This document shows positions 17,801-22,705 of a stretch of DNA of 64,000 nt, piece after piece. Position 1 is the first letter of the stretch, and every line of letters begins with the position of its first letter. The notes under the pieces are model-generated. The model had not been told where the DNA came from. It saw nothing but the letters and a program-made list of their open reading frames with translations, and made no database searches. The DNA is from DASWIG01 sp965371445 (lineage in GTDB: Bacteria; Acidobacteriota; Thermoanaerobaculia; Multivoradales; J023), in NCBI GenBank assembly GCA_965371445.1, contig CBDUYN010000008.1, forward strand, positions 55,034 through 119,033, written 5' to 3'. Made by a program: the position numbers and the translations under genes.

Positions 17801-18747
17801 TCGGTCGGACCGTAGAGGTTCAAAAGCTCGACGCGTCGTCCGACGGCGCGGCGCCAGGCGTCGACGCTTCGGCCGCGCAGCCGTTCGGTGCCGAGGCCGA
17901 CGAGGCGGAGCGTCCCCGGGACGGCGCCGGGGTCCTCGGCGGCGTGGCGGGCGAGCTCGTCAAAAAGGGTGGTGGCGGGGAAGACGACGGTGACGCCGAG
18001 CTCGTCGGCGCGGCGAAAGAAGGCGTCGATCGAGCCGGCCATGGCGTCGTCGCGCAGCACGACGGCGGCGCCGCGTCCGAGCGCCGGGAAGATCTCGGCC
18101 ACGGCGACGTCGAAGCCGATCGAGGCGAACTGGAGGACTCGTTCGCCCGGCACGATGGCGTAGCGCTCGCCGCCGCTCTTAACGTACCCGGCGAGCGATG
18201 CGTGACTGACGACGACACCCTTGGGACGGCCGGTCGAGCCCGACGTGTAGATCACGTAGGCGGCATGGGCGGGACCGACCCGGCAGGGCGGGTTGGCTTG
18301 GCGCCGTCCGAGGACGCTGGGTTTGGCGTCGAGGCTGAGGAGCTTGCTTTCGTCGATTCCGGCCTCGCCGAGCTTGGGCCGTTGGGCTTCATGGGTCACG
18401 ACGGTGTGGAGTCGGGCGTCGCGGTCGACGAAGCCGAGGCGGGCGGCCGGGAGCTCGGGATCGAGGGGCACGTAGACGCCGCCCGCCTTGAGAACGGCGA
18501 CCGCGGCGACGACGAGGTCGTGGCTACGTTCCAGGCAGACGCCGACCGCCGTCTCGGCGCCGACCCCGCGCTCGATGAGGGTATGGGCGAGGCGATTCGC
18601 CCGGTAGCTGAGCTGCCGGTAGGTGATCGGCTCGCCCGTCGCCGCGTCGAGGACGGCGACGGCGGTCTGGAAGCGCCGGGCCTGGGCCTCGAAAACGGTC
18701 TGGAAGAGCTCCGGCGCGGGGTGGGAGGCGTTTCGTTTGCGGCTCAT
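1..18747 (-). CDS. Giant multimodular non-ribosomal peptide synthetase (3' end beyond window)
   Basis: Assembles a peptide of at least five residues on carrier-protein thiolation sites in the cytoplasm. One frame is open from the ATG at 18747 to base 1 (6249 codons, no stop). The A3 core TSGSTG reads in the same frame near 18245, 13640, 8243, 5040 and 983, which argues against frameshifts. Carrier serines lie near residues 583 (GGDS), 2384 (GGDS), 3899 (GGHS) and 5253 (GGHS). GGDS carriers are followed by epimerization domains and GGHS carriers by condensation domains, as the family predicts. The order is A-T-E, C-A(MT)-T-E, C-A-T, C-A(FkbM)-T, C-A. There is no leading C domain, so this is an initiating synthetase. 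The in-frame stop at 18811-18813, with no other start codon after it, fixes the start; no clear Shine-Dalgarno is seen. Termination, TE and export genes must lie left of the window. Confidence 0.95.
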   Translation of the reverse strand, partial: MSRKRNASHPAPELFQTVFEAQARRFQTAVAVLDAATGEPITYRQLSYRANRLAHTLIERGVGAETAVGVCLERSHDLVVAAVAVLKAGGVYVPLDPELPAARLGFVDRDARLHTVVTHEAQRPKLGEAGIDESKLLSLDAKPSVLGRRQANPPCRVGPAHAAYVIYTSGSTGRPKGVVVSHASLAGYVKSGGERYAIVPGERVLQFASIGFDVAVAEIFPALGRGAAVVLRDDAMAGSIDAFFRRADELGVTVVFPATTLFDELARHAAEDPGAVPGTLRLVGLGTERLRGRSVDAWRRAVGRRVELLNLYGPTEATVDATCHDLAAELESGDGGDPPGGDPPGGDPPGGDPPIGRPVAGTEAWVVDRRLRPVADGEEGELVLAGTGLARGYLGRAAATAESFVPNPFSGTGTRLYRTGDLVRRRADGELLFAGRRDQQVKVRGFRVEPGEVEAALLDHPAVREAAVVAPEDDEGVRRLAAFLAGDGVPEAAELRRFLGRRLPAHMVPSSFVVLEELPRTASGKLDRPVLAERAAGAPAPTTRPFTAPRSDIEETLARIWCQVLRLERVGAHDDFFELGGDSILGIRIVARAHQEGLTLQPRHLFAHTTVAELAQVAGPAVSGTPAAAEAGQAEVRGPLPLTPIQHWFFERRLPEPWHFNWTRLYETREPLDPQLLASALAHLLEHHDALRLRFRDDGGSWHQEDSAFDGAVPFTHVDLTALEAGRAAEAIERTAARVQASLDLERGPLLRAVDFAVAGRAARLLVAVHHLVMDGVSWDLLFEDLETAYRRLAAGRRVVLPPKTASYKRWAERLVEEAASEATRAELDHWLEASRRPGELPLDHPAGANTVASTRTVEVRLEAAATERLLRRVPAAYRTRIDDVLLTALARAFRRFTGEGTLYLELEGHGREADNLGGESLDLARTVGWFTSASPVRLVLGDGDEPGRELLAVKEELRRMPRRGLGYGLLRYLDPSAAGAALRVLPPPRVSFNYLGQLDDAFAGSALLVRAGENPGPRHSPRGRRTQILEVTGALRDGELRFEWSYSRNLHRRETVESLAWSFVGELERLIDCCLRPGAGGYSPSDFPASGLAQEEIDRLFDGERGVEDVYPLTPAQEGILFHALYEPRSAVYHEQSSWELLRGELDATALRDAWRRLVERHPVLRSSFRWEGLERPLQVVRRGTSAPWHEEDWRALEASEQEKRLDTFLAEDRRHGFRLAEGPLLRLSLLRLGEERYRLTWTLHHVLLDGWSTSLLFDELFSTYEALRLDRPPERVRPRPFRDYVDYLAKQDDEPARRFWQRTLQGVDAPTPLVLAKGREGSGGSSAVTAVPVAGSAALKQYARLHRLTPATVVQGAWALYLARTSGRRDVVFGMTDSGRGVALAGTETMMGLLIRMLPVRVAVDDGAEASAWLRRLQEEHLERREHGHLALVEIQALAGREETTPLFESILGFHNYPGVEELLERHGRLAAGGLRYFSQTSYPLVVEAVPEGGGRLALRARHDPARFEATAARRLLRGLATVLDGLTGGAERIGEVGILSPGERHQVLFEWSASTEGDGWDVAARLEELFEAQVERSPDAPAVVYRGVATSYRELDRQAEAVARRLREMGAGPEERVAISMERTPEAIVALLGVLKAGAAYVPVDPRQPEKRQQRILAECRPVVIVRDGLDVRAGERPAPAGNQATSHDSRSMAAYLLYTSGSTGRPKGVVVEHRQVLGYLRAFATRLGLPSPGHGAGTSYALVQSLAFDSPVSVLYPALLTGGCLHLFDDDESRDPDRLAAAFDESGVDVLKITPTHLEALEDAAGRRLLPRLHLVVGGEASRRGWAEALVAEGPACAVWNHYGPTETTVGTSTFRIDSTLAASCASGVPVGRPLGNARAYVVDAALRPLPPGVPGELGLAGACLARGYFGRPAATAQAFVPDPFAPAPGGRLYKTGDLARHLAEGNLELLGRRDHQRKVRGHRVEPGEVAAALAEHPAVRRALVEPRDAHLVAWIAAGAAAGAAPERRRAWEEELLADWRSVHDLAKSAPAADPTFNTTGWVSSVTGEPLPEEEMREWVASSVGRIRELRPRRLLEIGCGQGLLLHRLASDCERYLGTDFSPAVLAGLGEVEGVELREQRADDFSGIEPGGFDTVVLSSVVQYFPSAEYLRRVLRGAVEATAVGGTIFVGDVRSLAYHEDFCAWVERRRSPSLTDAELKRRVRRRMREEKELLADPSFFTALRHELPRIREVRVRTKRGRFENEMSLFRYDVVLRLDTADGEAEAEEVETLDSPTTNDPLRALAERDLVPQLRAHLAERLPEAMLPSSYVVLDELPLLASGKIDRAALPAPEAVRDELGEAFAAPRDDVEGALAEIWGDVLGVERVGIHDSFFDLGGDSILSLRIVARAHERHLLLTPRDVFEHRTVAELATAVAGRADERPPVPQGPVTGPAPLTPIQHRFFERRLEEPWHYNWSAHLEARRPLVPGVLERAFAELLRHHDALRLRFAQNEETWRQWHTAPEDDVPFHRVDLSRAGDADRDRVMERVEASLDLEAGPLVRLVLFERGSNPQELLLVVHHLLLDGVSWPLLFEDLERAYADLVEGRPVSLPKKTTPFRDWAAGLALESRSERTRGELDFWEHQTTATRLAVDTRAGTDDLASADSVVVELDSDVTAHLLRDVHGAYRTHVEDLLLTALVRSLGRWSDADELALELEGHGREDLVAGADVSRTVGWLSTTYPVVLDLREASGEALVAVKETLRRIPRRGAGYGLLRYLDGEAAERLAAVAKPEVRFNYQGALTEPLPEASLFRTLAERESTTRRGARTHLLEIDAGLVEGRLKLEWTFSRARHHRATVEGLAASYLDELRRLIDHCRTPGAGALSPSDFPLAELDLEQLAAVSEGAPGAVEDLYPLSPMQEGMLFHARLAPESPVYVEQVSWDLDGGTDVAALRRAWARIVERHAVFRTAFPSRGPLVQVVYRRVELPWEERRLGPEEELDAFLAADRRRGLDPSTAPVMRLTLLHRDGPPRLVWTCHHLLKDGWSTALVFEELVRIYEAERRGRRPELPAARPYRDFIAWLGERDRAAAEGYWRRTLEGFTAPTPLPGDRGNGAGQEPRQAVHRLDAPTSEALTGFARRHELTTNTLVQGAWAVVLGRHAGLRDVVFGATVAGRPPELMGVERTVGCFVNTLPVRCLLDWHADTTAFLHLLQREQTAAREHESSPLVQIREWSDVPAPRPLFESILVFESFPEGAGRDLLARTDESSFSHTGYPLTVVASPGPRGLAFFALYDPVRLSGSAVTRLLRRLAMVLEALHCERRLGELPLLGRAERHQALVEWNDTAVLAPATLLDAFEARATRAPEATAVVCGGKRLSYGQLGERSLCLARQLAAHGAGRGTFVGLAVERSLEMALGVLAILRSGAACVPFDPGHPDARLADMAASVFGDGAGLVLTQASLWHRVEEWTAGTEASLVAFDDASVPAASRLPRPGRPRPGRPRPGRPRPGRDDDAYVVFTSGSTGRPKGVVVPHRTLEHLLAWLAPHLKAGASTLGYASLGFDASFTEAFSAWTTGGALHVVSEELRRDVPALYDYLKRAKIEQAVLPVLVLGRLAEEHLARGGEPLALRLVAATGEQLHVTPAMERFFEKHPEAVLHNHYGPSETHVITADVSVTRNPHFTPLIGRPIAGVRVYLAGDGGFELAGPGAVGELLVGGQAPGRGYLGQPASTAERFLPDPWGLEPGARLYRTGDLARFTDDGNLQFLGRFDQQVKVRGYRVEPEEVEAVLAGHPGVREAAVVARRGDGDSAETELVGFFVARGEPPTEEELREALAVRLPSYMVPAHLVAVDELPLTANRKVDRTALARLPLPGPREATPDALPRTAAEDVLAGIFHQVLGRDDIGIHTSFFTLGGHSLKALQVVSRVREIFHVELAVRRIFEEPTVAELAAAIEARLAAGTETADPPIQRRADPDAEAPLSFAQERLWFLQSLEPENPAYNLPLAVRLLGPLDAPALFAALGEVVRRHEVLRTTIRGDRGEGPRQVVEPAGTTPFVQIDLTGLAYAKRGVEARRTARREVLRPFEPATETLLRIAVFVLGEGEHVLFVLTHHLVFDGWSEALFYRELAELYAAFRQRRPSPLAEPPIQYADFAVWQRRRLTADHLREHLAYWRAQLGDKVPALRLPSDRPRPARRSPHGSACELVFPAEVSDRLANLAGERSASLFMTLLAALWSWLYRLTGQGDLALGTPVVERNRHDLETLVGQLTNTLVLRGRPGTDPAFHEVLDQARKTVLGAFAHQEMPFELLVEDLDPRRDLATHPLFEVIFTCDENPRPLRRLAGVAVTDFDLGAWPVHVRFDLEVYFWRDAGRLRAVLAGRRDLFDATTLRRLARSLSTLVEHGAAQPATRLSRLEILPKAERHQALCEWNASPAVAGDGELLHELFAAEGRRRGEAIAVVGEDGARLTYGQLERRANHLAERLRGLGVGPEARVGLLLERSPDLVIALLAVLKAGGAYVPLDPSYPSEHLEQTTRDANLTVLVSAAAAGLCAPPEVVHLVLDAEGLAEEREAPPRIRIHPDSPAYAIYTSGSTGRPKAAVLTHRNVTRLFAATRGLFGFGEDDVWTLVHSFAFDFSVWEIWGALLHGGRLVVVSRASSRSPEELHRVLTEHAVTVLSQTPSAFRQLVGAVPDPPASLRLVVFGGEAVDLEAATAWRRRERPVLVNMYGITETTVHVTSRRLAAGLNDAGGSVVGRPLPHLAAHVLDAGLAPLPAGVAGELFVAGEGLARGYLDEPARTAERFLPDPFGESGSRLYRTGDRFRRDAGGELRFLGRADDQVKVRGYRVEPGEVEAVLAEHPGVARAAVVSRDFGVGDRRLLAFLVPDSRHALGVRRLIALDEQEAASLHRLDDGVALFHRSRSETDLLYHEIFRERSYLRGGLVLHPGDRVFDVGANIGLFSLFVAREVGDVALYVFEPVPAVFELLRRNVRLWGLDGARLYECALGGQAGTMEVDYYPHASILSGRSRDDDGVRRTVEGFLRRSGQLDDEVALDELLDERLRSERLRCQVRTLSEVIGEAAVERIDLLKVDAEGSEAEVLAGIAEDDWPKIRQLVVEVDEGEGRLDAMAGLLRGHGYEVSTERSEMLAGTGFVNLYARRPGENDGRRAERPARWWQARSFVDDVRRHARRRLPEFMVPAHFVPLDELPRTPGGKADREALAHLPLPGPPSGAATPGSAPASPIEEVVAGTWCQVLDLPAVARDQSFFDLGGHSLHAAQVVSRLRRDLGVELDLRRFFAAPTVAALAREVMDARSHGEKAAVLEGAPRDRELPLSFAQQRLWWIDRFYPGSGAYHLPAAWELMGRLERAALEAGLREVVRRHESLRTTFPETGGSPRQEITTEVELVLPEVDLSALPHGRRRAARGLVARETARPFDLETGPLLRALLVRLGRDRHVLFTKTHHIVSDGWSLAIFHRELAALYQAALQGRPSPLAEPRLQYADFAIAQRERIRGPYLEELLDYWRTQLQGTADLELPADRPRPAIRSYRGGVRCFVLPAETTAALQALARGHAATLYMVLCAAWKALLQRLTGQDDVAVGTPVAQRDRPELETMIGFFVNTLVLRSDLGGDPGFRELLARVRDTALGAFVHQEAPFERLVEELRPQRQANRNPFFEVMLTLQNTPWEPPSLPGLRLRPWESLATVALFDLDLTWTEDGGVLYGELVYARDLFDATRAGRLESHLTTLLADAAAHPDRRLSDLAILRAAERHQLLVEWNDTTEAEAPETDVVDLFLAQVRRAPDAVAVRDAATSLSYTELAAAAGHLSRLLDAAGIGNESVVALLAERDCGFLVAVLATFMAGGAYMPLDPQHPARRLGRALEEARATLVLTSPDLQDLALDASQDAQPAIFLLEKPTRSHSVSGNEPVLRRRHADQLAYVLFTSGSTGTPKGALLTHGGLANHLRSKVRDLGLGPSDAVAQTASQCFDISVWQLLAPLAAGATVEIVEPATAEDASRLLYRIEKTGVSVLEIVPPLLRLLLAEVGRRAERPRLQELRWLIPTGEALPPELARAWLEAYPQIPLINAYGPCECTDDVCLGVHRSVNDLAARYSVPIGRPVTGLRLHLLDRRGMLVPAGVPGEITIAGLGVGRGYVHDPRRTAAAFVPTPWGDGERLYLSGDLGVRLADGRLVFLGRLDHQVKVRGHRIELGEIEASIERHPAVRAAVVVPAAESGEPRLVAYFEAHEAAGLDPGELRTHLLEELPTPMVPA
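2850..6914 (-). other. NRPS module 4: C-A(FkbM-type methyltransferase)-T, Thr-like code
   Basis: Residues about 3945-5300. The C domain (PLSFAQERLWF, HHLVFDGWS near 4093) is in LCL style. The A domain (A3 core near 4569) reads D-F-W-S-V-G-M-V-H-K, eight of ten positions matching the known Thr code D-F-W-N-I-G-M-V-H-K. After KVRGYRVEPGE near 4820 the A domain is interrupted by about 290 residues that look like an FkbM-family SAM methyltransferase: VFDVGANIGLFSLF near 4929, FEPVP, and IDLLKVDAEGSE further on. A domain motifs resume at TPGGKADRE near 5190, and the carrier serine is near 5253. FkbM proteins are usually O-methyltransferases, so O-methylation of a Thr-type hydroxyl is a reasonable inference. 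Confidence 0.8.
6915..10109 (-). other. NRPS module 3: C-A-T
   Basis: Residues about 2880-3945. The C domain has YPLSPMQEGMLFH and an intact HHLLKDGWS near residue 3020, again in the style of a D-residue acceptor. The A domain shows VFTSGSTGRPKG near 3501, GFDASFTEAF and NHYGPSETHV. The code read by eye, D-A-T-V-A-T-H-V-I-K, shares its H322 and V330 with Pro-type codes but is not a confident match. The carrier serine in LGGHS near residue 3899 is followed by a C rather than an E domain. The stretch before the A3 core holds the four-copy GRPRP repeat. Confidence 0.85.
8271..8330. repeat. 15-bp in-frame minisatellite in NRPS A3 (GRPRP x4)
   Basis: Four head-to-tail copies of a 15-bp unit, ggccgggccgcggtc on the plus strand, the last with three changes. 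In the NRPS frame they encode repeated Gly-Arg-Pro-Arg-Pro in the loop just before the A3 nucleotide-binding core. Because 15 is a multiple of three, copy-number changes keep the frame. Confidence 0.9.
10110..15449 (-). other. NRPS module 2: C-A(methyltransferase)-T-E
   Basis: Residues about 1101-2880. The C domain (YPLTPAQEGILFH, HHVLLDGWS near residue 1245) has the motif style of condensation domains that accept a D-residue from an upstream E domain. The A domain (A3 core near residue 1702) is interrupted after KVRGHRVEPGE near 1963 by about 290 residues with a SAM-binding LLEIGCGQG near 2080. A domain motifs resume at LASGKIDR near 2322. This is the classic place for an NRPS N-methyltransferase. 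The specificity residues read D-S-S-K-V-G-H-V-G-K, close to the known Asp code D-L-T-K-V-G-H-I/V-G-K; that reading is by eye. The carrier serine is near 2384 and a second E domain (HHLLLDGVSW near 2564, EGHGRE) follows. The predicted product is an N-methylated, epimerized residue. Confidence 0.8.
15450..18747 (-). other. NRPS module 1 (initiation): A-T-E
   Basis: Residues 1 to about 1100. The adenylation domain begins within the first 15 residues; its A3 core is near residue 167 and NLYGPTEAT follows. By eye against the GrsA positions its specificity residues read D-V-A-F-G-G-L-V-D-K, which I cannot assign. The carrier serine is near residue 583 in LGGDS. The next domain has epimerization signatures: LTPIQHWFFE near residue 641, HHLVMDGVSW near 769, EGHGRE, TVGWFTS and FNYLGQ. 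The first residue should therefore be passed on in D form. Boundaries are approximate. The A-domain loop between A5 and A6 carries the GGDPP repeat. Confidence 0.85.
17686..17745. repeat. 15-bp in-frame minisatellite in NRPS A1 (GGDPP x4)
   Basis: Four tandem copies of cggcgggtcgccgcc (the first with one change) encode Gly-Gly-Asp-Pro-Pro repeats between the YGPTEAT motif and the IGRPVAG motif of the first A domain. The unit is the same length as that of the repeat in A3 but the sequence is unrelated. Confidence 0.9.
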
Positions 18748-18919
18748 CGGACAGCCGAGGTCGCCGTTCCGAGCTTGGGATTCGGTATGTGGCTGAGCCT
18801 CGGGCGTACTCTAGCATAGGGGCCAGTCTGGGTGCCTCATCCTCCGGCTCCGGGTGGCAAGGTCAAGGTCGGCGTCCCGCCGCCCCGGGGTTGAAACTTG
18901 GATCCTTGCCATGCCTTTC

Positions 18920-19086
18920 CGTCCCGCAGGGACGTGCCTTTCGCTGGGAGCGCCGGCGTCCCGGTTTCCCAGGATGCGCCGTTGGCTTATCCTGGGCTAT
19001 GGGGTTTTAAGACCGAGAAACCATCCACCGTTCCTCCGAAACCCCATAGCCCAGGATAAGCCCGCGGCGCATCCTGGGAAACGGTG
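18920..19086. repeat. REP-like inverted palindrome pair with small hairpin
   Basis: This fills most of the gap between the NRPS start and the CHAT remnant. Arms at about 18961-19007 and 19038-19084 are near-perfect inverted copies of about 47 bp around a 30-bp loop. Each arm is itself a small palindrome: cccaggat at 18968-18975 pairs with atcctggg at 18989-18996, and the same pair occurs at 19050-19057 and 19071-19078. A separate hairpin, CGTCCC-gca-GGGACG, lies at 18920-18934. The structure resembles bacterial REP/BIME elements. It may terminate converging transcripts or be a non-autonomous mobile element. No transposase or RAYT gene is seen here. Confidence 0.75.
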
Positions 19087-19097
19087 AGGCGGCCCCT

Positions 19098-22054
19098 CTA
19101 CCCCTTCAAAGCCTCCACCAACCCCTCAAGAACCTCCCCAATCTCCGACGGCACCCCCGACGGCACCGCCGGCATCCCCCCGTCCGCCACCTCTTTTAGA
19201 AACCCCCCGACGTCCCCGAAGGGCGCCGGCATCCCGGCCAACCGCGCCACCTCCTCCGACGCCTCCACCGGCAACGCCACCCCGCGGACGCGAGCGTCGT
19301 GGACGGCCCGAGCCAGCGCCAGGACGACCTCGACCACCTGCGCCGGCACGCCCGCCGGAGCGTCGCCGCCGCGGCGCAGACGTTCGACCTCGGCGAGCTT
19401 GGCGTCGCGTTTGGCCTGCCACTCGGCGGCGGCTTTGGCGTCGCCTCGGTCGCGGGCTACGTCGGCGAGGGCGTTGTAGTCGATGTGAACCTGGGGCAGA
19501 TTCAACGATTCTCGAATCCCCATGCTTTGTCGGAGGTTCTCTTCTGCGCGATTGAGCTCACCCAGCATTCGACAGAGGATGCCAAGCTGGGAGTACGAGG
19601 ATGCCGCGTTGACTTGATTCCCCATTTCCAGCCACCCGGAAAGGCTCTCCTCAATCGACGCCACAGCCCGCCGCAGGTGGACGGCACGGTCCTCGGAATC
19701 GCCGGCCTGCTCGGCGCGCGTCTGGTGAAGGATGCCGACGTTCTGGGCGGTCCCCGCCAGCATCGCCCGGTCGTTCCTCTTCTTCGCGAGCTCGCGGCTC
19801 CGCGAGTACCAGGCTTCGGCCGCGTCGAGGTGGCCCAGCTGCTGTTCGGCGCTGCCGAGGAGATCGCAGGTCCTCATCTCGCCCCCGGCGTCGCCGGCCT
19901 GCTGGAAGAGGACGAGGGCTTTCCTGTAAAGCTCGACGGCCCGTCCGGGGTTGCCCATCTCGTCCTGCATGATCGCCTGGTGCTGGAGAAGCGATCCCTG
20001 CAGCCCGAGGTCGCTGGCGGACCGGGCGGCGTCGAGGGCCTCGCCGTAGCGGACGTCGGCTTCGGCGTAGCGCTGTTGGCTGCTCAGGATTTCAGCGATC
20101 TGGCCCAGACTCGCGGCGATCTCACGGTCTCTGCCCAGTTCTCGGTTGAGCGCGAGCCCCCGCTCCATAGAAGCCAAGGCCTTATCGAATTGCCCTAAAC
20201 CTAGATGCGCCTGTGCCAGGTGTCCAAGCGTGGATGCTAGGTTGCCCTTTGCCGCCTCGGCCGGCAGCTCTTCGAGCAGAACGACCGCTCGTTGCGACGG
20301 CTCGAGCGCGAGATCGGGCCGGTTGGCGTTGACGTGGATCTGGCCAAGTTGGGAATAGCTGGTCGCGATCTGGAACGTCGGATCCTCGCCGCCGGCCAAA
20401 CCTTCCGCTTCCAGACGCGCGATGAGGTCCTGCACCGTGGCGACGGCCTCGTCGGCCTTGCCCTGGCTCAGCAGACCCATGGCGTGCTGACGAATGGCGT
20501 GGGCGGTGGACCCGTCGAGCCCCGCGTCCTCCGGCAACTGCGAACGCACCCACGCGACGAAATCGTCACGTTCGCGCAGCCGTCCGGCCCTCAGCAGGTA
20601 GTCGCCCAGCGTCTCGGCCATCCACGCTCCCTCCTGCCGGGCGCCGCGCCGGAAGGCGCGCCGCAGGGCGGACCGGAAGTTGGCCTCCTCGAGCGCCAGG
20701 AGCGCCATCCCGGCGGCGGGCTGCGAGCCGTGGAGGGCCTTGTCGACCTCGTGCCTCACCGAGAGGTAGACCGCGAGGAAGCGCGGCTCCACGGCCTCGA
20801 TGTCCGCGACGTCGTCGGGACGCGCCGCGTAGGGCAACGTCGGATGGAAGCGGAGAAACGGGTTGTTGAACCCCGGAATCTCCTCGACGCGGATCAGAGC
20901 CGTCGCCACGAGCTCGCCGCGAATCGCCTCCCAGGCGTCGGCGTCGAGCTGGGTGAAGTTGCGCAATCGGGACTCGAAGGCACCCCCTTCGAACCACGCC
21001 AGGTACGGCAGCACCCCCCGCGCCGCCTCGCTCAGCCGACGCGTCGAGAAGGCGAGCGACGCGAGCAGCGAACGGTTGCGCGCCTCCTCGGCCGAGGCGT
21101 CGGCGAAGCGGTCCAGGCCTTCGCGGAGACACTCCCCACGCCGCTCTGAAGCAGCGCCGGCGCCACCGAGCCGAAGACCGGACGCTTCGAGAGCGCCGAG
21201 CTGCGGCAGGCTTCGAGCAGGACCAGGGGGACTTCGAGACGCGAGAGGAGGTCGCCGAGCTCGCGTCCGGCGACGAGATGGGTCTTCTCGCCCGTCTCGT
21301 CGAGCTCGAAAGCGAGCGCCCCGACGCCGGTCTGCGGCAGGTAGGCGCCGTGGCCGTCGAAGTGGACGACGTGGAACGGACGTTTCTTCTTCCGTGCCTC
21401 GGAGATCATCTCCTCCAGGCGTCCGAGGGTGGGCGGCTCGCAGTAGTCGACGCTGGCTTGTCGGTCGAGGGCCTGGAGAGCGTCGAGCACCGGGACGACC
21501 GAGACGCGGGGATCGATGAAGCCCGCGTCGCGAGGACGGCTGGTGATCATGAGGACCCGCAGCGGCAGGGCGAGCTTCGGCTGCCGCGCCTCCCCGGCCC
21601 CCTTGAGCTGACGGCGGATCGTCACGCCGCGGAAGACCAGCGGCCCGCGGCGGTCGCGCATCATCTCCCACGGCTGCATGTGGACCTCGGGGTCGTCCGT
21701 GCCGATCGTCAGGACCGCGGGCCGTCCGGCCTTGGTGGCGTCCATGAGGCGCATGTGGACGCGGAGGCCTTCGGGGTTGTTGAAGAGGGCGTCGAAGAGG
21801 GCGTGTCCCCAGGCGTCGACCTGCTGCTCGAGCTTCGTGGCGCGGACGCGGTCGCCGGCACCGACGAAGTCGGCGTAGTCCTCGAGGTACCAGCGGAGGT
21901 CTTTTTTGGCGCGTTCGTCGAGGGGCAGGGTGAGCACGAAGGGCTCGGACTCCTGTCCTTCGGGCTCGATGAAGCGGGCGGAGTAGGCTTGGCCCTGGGG
22001 GTGGACGGCGAGGCGGAGGCGATATGGTTGTTCGTTGGGCATGGTGTCGTCCAT
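19098..22054 (-). pseudogene. CHAT-(NB-ARC deleted)-TPR STAND protein, disrupted
   Basis: The N-terminal part, from the ATG at 22054 (MDDTMPNEQPYRLRL), is a caspase-like CHAT domain with the catalytic His in VHFDGHGAY and Cys in LLEACRSS. That frame loses similarity after SVAPALLQSGVGS near 21135 and ends at 21032. In another frame, from about 21130 to the stop at 19098, there is winged-helix-like sequence (RNRSLLASLAFSTRRLSEAA) and many TPR repeats (YSQLGQIHV and others). Intact relatives have about 400 residues between these parts, carrying the NB-ARC ATPase with its P-loop; none is present here. The simplest reading is one out-of-frame internal deletion. In such proteins the NTPase/TPR part senses a signal and releases the CHAT protease, often for defence or cell death. 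An assembly error at the junction is the alternative. Confidence 0.75.
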
Positions 22055-22325
22055 TGTAGCCTTGAGTCGGCTGGCGTCGAAGCCGAGGCCGCGGAGCCGT
22101 GGCCGCGGAGCCGAGGCCGCGGACACTAGGAACAAGGCCAAGCGGAGCTACGATCCAACGTCAAGCTGAAGATCGAACGTCTGAGCCCCGATGAACGGCT
22201 CCCGTCTGCTTGACCTTGCCACCCATACCTTTTCGATATGAGGGGCTATGCCTGTCGAATAGGCCAAAATGCATCGTGGTCGTGGTTCAGTCAGGTGTTT
22301 CGTAGGGGAAACTCGAAGACCAGGG

Positions 22326-22552
22326 CCATATGTGCTCGACGGACGCTCTTCGGTCCCGTCCCTATGGCCATATGTACTCGACAGACGGTCTTCCGTCCCG
22401 TCCATATGGCCATAGGGACGCGACAAAAGTCCGTCGGACGCGTCCCTATGGCCATATGTGCTCGACGGACGCTCTTCCGCCTCGTCCCTATGGCCATATG
22501 TGCTCGACGGACGAGCTTTCGTCCCGTCCATATGGCCATATGGACGCGTCCA
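22326..22552. repeat. Five 42-bp tandem repeats with TATGGCCATA palindromes
   Basis: Units start at 22326, 22368, 22410, 22452 and 22494, and a partial sixth starts at 22536. Each begins with ccata and ends with tatgg, so every junction forms the palindrome TATGGCCATA. The middle unit is the most divergent. The rest of 22143-22700 holds nothing I can support as a gene; frames through the repeat are open on both strands only because 42 is divisible by three. The array ends about 150 bp before the start of the BNR-repeat protein, so protein-binding sites or structured RNA are possible. Confidence 0.85.
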
Positions 22553-22705
22553 ATCTCTGCAAAACCTGACAGAGTCCTCGCCGCCGGACGCCGGAGGACT
22601 CCCCGATCCGGCACCGGCGAGGCCGGAGGTCGTTCGCCGCCGGCATGAGCCCGCGGCGGGCTCGGCTGATAAGCTCGCCAGCATTCAAAACCAAGGAGAC
22701 TCCGC

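Noticed and set aside
21190..21671. Extending the TPR frame upstream to about 21671
   Set aside because: That part is Arg/Pro-rich nonsense, while the overlapping frame encodes the conserved CHAT active site.
22326..22552. A CRISPR array
   Set aside because: The whole 42-bp unit is repeated, there are no unique spacers between short repeats, and no cas genes are present.
22148..22684. A repeat-rich protein gene across the 42-bp array (SSTYGHRDG-type repeats)
   Set aside because: The frame is open on both strands only because the unit is divisible by three. There is no ribosome site and no signal or domain.
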